DNA from: Knoxdaviesia capensis
Taxonomy: Eukaryota > Ascomycota > Sordariomycetes > Microascales > Gondwanamycetaceae
Direction of reading: 5' to 3'
Length of the DNA stretch: 64,000 nucleotides
Assembly (NCBI GenBank): GCA_001510575.1
Contig: LNGK01000010.1
Coordinates: forward strand, 1,516,808 to 1,580,807
Made by a program: the position numbers and the translations under genes. The notes below the pieces were generated by a model. It searched no databases, was not told the origin of the DNA, and saw only the letters and a list, made by a program, of their open reading frames with translations. Below, piece by piece: positions 61,588 through 64,000 of this stretch. The first letter of the stretch is position 1, and each line of letters starts with the position of its first letter.

Positions 61588-63951
61588 TCGGACACCCGGA
61601 TCCGAATGACTGCTCCTCCATTTTCCACATCTCCTTGTATGCCCACATCTCTCACCAGCCCGGCCCGACCAAGCTTGATTCTTCGCTCCATCCTCCGGAT
61701 CCGACCCAGAGTCTTCCTCACACGGAGCCGTGATGCCGCTCGTCCTATCTTGATAGCTCCCGCGCATTTCTCGGGCTGTATCCCATGTCTCTCTTTCTCT
61801 CTCTTTCCTGTCGACCGGCCAGAGTCCTCCTACAACTCACCCATCCCGATTCTCTCCCCAATCCCAACTCAAAATGCCGGCCGGCCAAACCCACGACACA
61901 TCTCTTGTCTCTCACCTTGCAATCCCATATAAGCCGTCGAATGCTGTCAGCCGTCAGCCACCAACCGCCATGAGCTCTCTTTATCCTCCATCTCGGGGTT
62001 TCAACATCCCTGAACACCCAAATCGGTGCCCTTCGCCGGCCTCGCGACTCGGGACTTCTCAACTTGTGTCCTTCTCTCTCTCTCACTTGCTATCTACCAC
62101 CATACCTTTCGCTTCTGTTCGACATACCCTGTGTGCTCAACCTGTATTTTTTCCCCTCTTTATTTTGTGTGTACTTCTGTTCCGGCATGTATCAGGCGTT
62201 TATTGTCCCTATTTCTTCAGCGACCCGGATCTTTCGTTCATGTTTCGGTTATCTCAGACTATGTTCTTCATTTTGTCTTTCTTTATGATGATTTTTGCCG
62301 TCTGCTATTTTATTGGTGGTACCTGGTCATCTTTCGCTTCTGCTGATATCCAACTTTTTTTTTTTCCAAAAAAAAAAAAATCTTCAACCATTCAATTCGT
62401 CTGTCTGGCCGGTGTTTTGTTTCTGCTTTGCTCTTTTGGCTTTTTCATGATTTTCTGGACTGGAGCCAGCGGCGCTATGGATTGGACAGGCAAAGGGAAG
62501 CTTTTTTTTTTCTTTAATGGCGTGTTCTTACTTGTTCCTTCCATGCAATAGGGTAGGGTGAACTACGGTTCCGTTGAATTTTTTCATGGCATTTCGATTC
62601 TGTTCTCCTACATTGGCTTTTGAAGACTTGTACTGTGGCCTTCCGTGTATCTTGGTGTACTTTTTGAAGACAACCAAACACCCTGCTTGTTTCGTTTGTC
62701 TTTTCGGGGTCATCTGTGTGCCGTAGATGCGAACACGTTGGATACCGACATGCACATGATTCCCTGTAAGTACCACGGCGAGAAGCGCCGATGGCCAGGC
62801 GTGAGGTGACAGTGTACCATATAGAAGAACCTGCTGAGGGAGCAAGTTGTAATTGCCCACCTGCCACTTACAGGATTAAGGGGGGGCGGGAGCTTCTACG
62901 TCTCGTTACGAATCAGCATGCCGCCGAGATTACTTGCCCACACCGGGACGACCAACCTATTCTCAAAAGCTGGCGAGTCTGCGATGTTTAAGCCGGCGAA
63001 CAGCGAGCCAACACCCTCCTCCTCGTCCTCCGTATATTGAGGCACGCGGCGTTCCTCCATGCCAGACGACGATTAGGTGCGGGGAGGGAAAGAGTGAGCG
63101 AGCGAGTGAGTAAGTCGGCAAGTATTCTCTAGCGAGCAAAGTGCATGTCGGAAGTTTCATGTGTCCAACACGAGAGAGCGTAGCGCGTTCTCTCTTCCGG
63201 TTGGACTTCACATAGCCAGGTGCAGGTGCAGGTGCAGGTGCAGGCATGGAATCAGCAGATGCAAGCTCGTTCAGCCTACACCCGTCGAAGAGGGGTGGGG
63301 TGAGTGAGTGAGCTACCAACACCTGAGGGTCTCTCGCCTCGCCTCACTCAGGAAGCACTACACGACGCCTGCCTATGCCATGGCACACACACACCCAGTG
63401 TAGCGAGATTATGCTGAACGGCCAGTTGCAGGACAACCGCATAGAGAGAGGGTCTGCGGATATCTGTCGGAGGGGGGGAGGCGAACTGGAAACCCACAAA
63501 GGACGGAGGGGAGGGGGAGGGGGAGGGGGGGATAGCTGGGTGTGTGCTCTGTTGGATGGAGGTGTGTAGCCACTATACCCGTACTTACAGATAGATAACC
63601 ATAGACACACGAACACAAACACACCCTTCGTAGTGTGGCCAACCACGCTGGTGGATGAACGATCACCCACCGGGGACGTACAGCACTGCATGAACGTGCA
63701 AGTTCGCCCATGACACGATGTTACCACGCGCCCCTCCTTGAACAGAAGAGGCACACACACACACACCCACCCATCCACCCACCCAACTGCAGGATACTTC
63801 CTTCTTCTCTGGTCCCCGCCACTGGGCTGCTCGGAGAGTTGGATAACAAAGGCGTTGTTTCGCCCCGTCTTGTTTCTATCCCGGCCCTCCATTCTCCGTT
63901 GAGACAGACCTTGTATGCAGTCAGAGGACACGTATAGCGTCAAAAGCCGAG

Positions 63952-64000
<49 letters not shown>
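61588..64000. other. 3' flank and spacer to window end
   Basis: A 225-codon frame at 61874-62551 is T-rich with Phe/Leu/Ser runs and no domain. It is treated as 3' flank. A CAGGTG hexamer array lies at 63217-63244 and a GA repeat closes the window (from about 63968). Confidence 0.6.
63217..63244. repeat. (CAGGTG)n hexamer array
   Basis: Four tandem CAGGTG units plus a partial one. Each unit matches the general E-box form CANNTG. Confidence 0.9.

Noticed and set aside
61874..62551. 225-codon frame after the small Cys-rich gene
   Set aside because: It is T-rich with homopolymer-derived Phe and Lys runs. It looks like 3' flank, although apparent hydrophobic segments could mislead a membrane predictor.

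Overview
The window is nuclear DNA of a filamentous ascomycete, probably a Sordariomycete (inferred). The evidence is fungal orthologues (HCR1/eIF3j, PER1, PUT2-type P5C dehydrogenase, a PhoD-like phosphatase, a CFEM protein), short GT-AG introns with CTAAC/CTGAC branch sites, and strongly GC-rich coding exons set in wide, lower-GC, microsatellite-rich intergenic DNA. Gene density is low: nine supported multi-exon or single-exon protein genes, one very small protein gene, one tRNA, one decayed gene and one transposon relic in 64 kb.

Layout. 1-3.4 kb: no intact gene, but a decayed coding-like tract. 3.4-11.3 kb: three plus-strand housekeeping genes (a mitochondrial-type conserved fungal protein, HCR1, PER1). 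11.7-16.3 kb: two minus-strand genes (a membrane-tailed protein of unknown function and a bHLH transcription factor). 16.3-24 kb: purine/pyrimidine-rich spacer and a decayed P-loop NTPase gene. 24-30.3 kb: minus-strand P5C dehydrogenase, plus-strand intron-containing tRNA-Gly(GCC), minus-strand PhoD-like phosphatase. 30.3-34.9 kb: spacer. 34.9-40.7 kb: a giant ankyrin protein with a nucleotidyltransferase-like N-terminal region. 42.3-43.0 kb: a CFEM GPI-type cell-surface protein. 43-61.4 kb: about 18 kb with no intact gene, rich in microsatellites, with one assembly gap and a Tc1/mariner relic lacking its catalytic core. 61.4 kb: a 55-residue Cys-rich protein. The rest is spacer.

The genes do not form one pathway or a biosynthetic cluster. 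They are dispersed cellular genes: translation initiation, GPI-anchor remodelling, proline catabolism, phosphatase and transcriptional control. I see no CRISPR array, rRNA, operon or intact mobile element. Exon boundaries were assigned by eye from splice consensus, reading-frame continuity and family resemblance. All family names rest on recognition of the translated sequence, without a database search.
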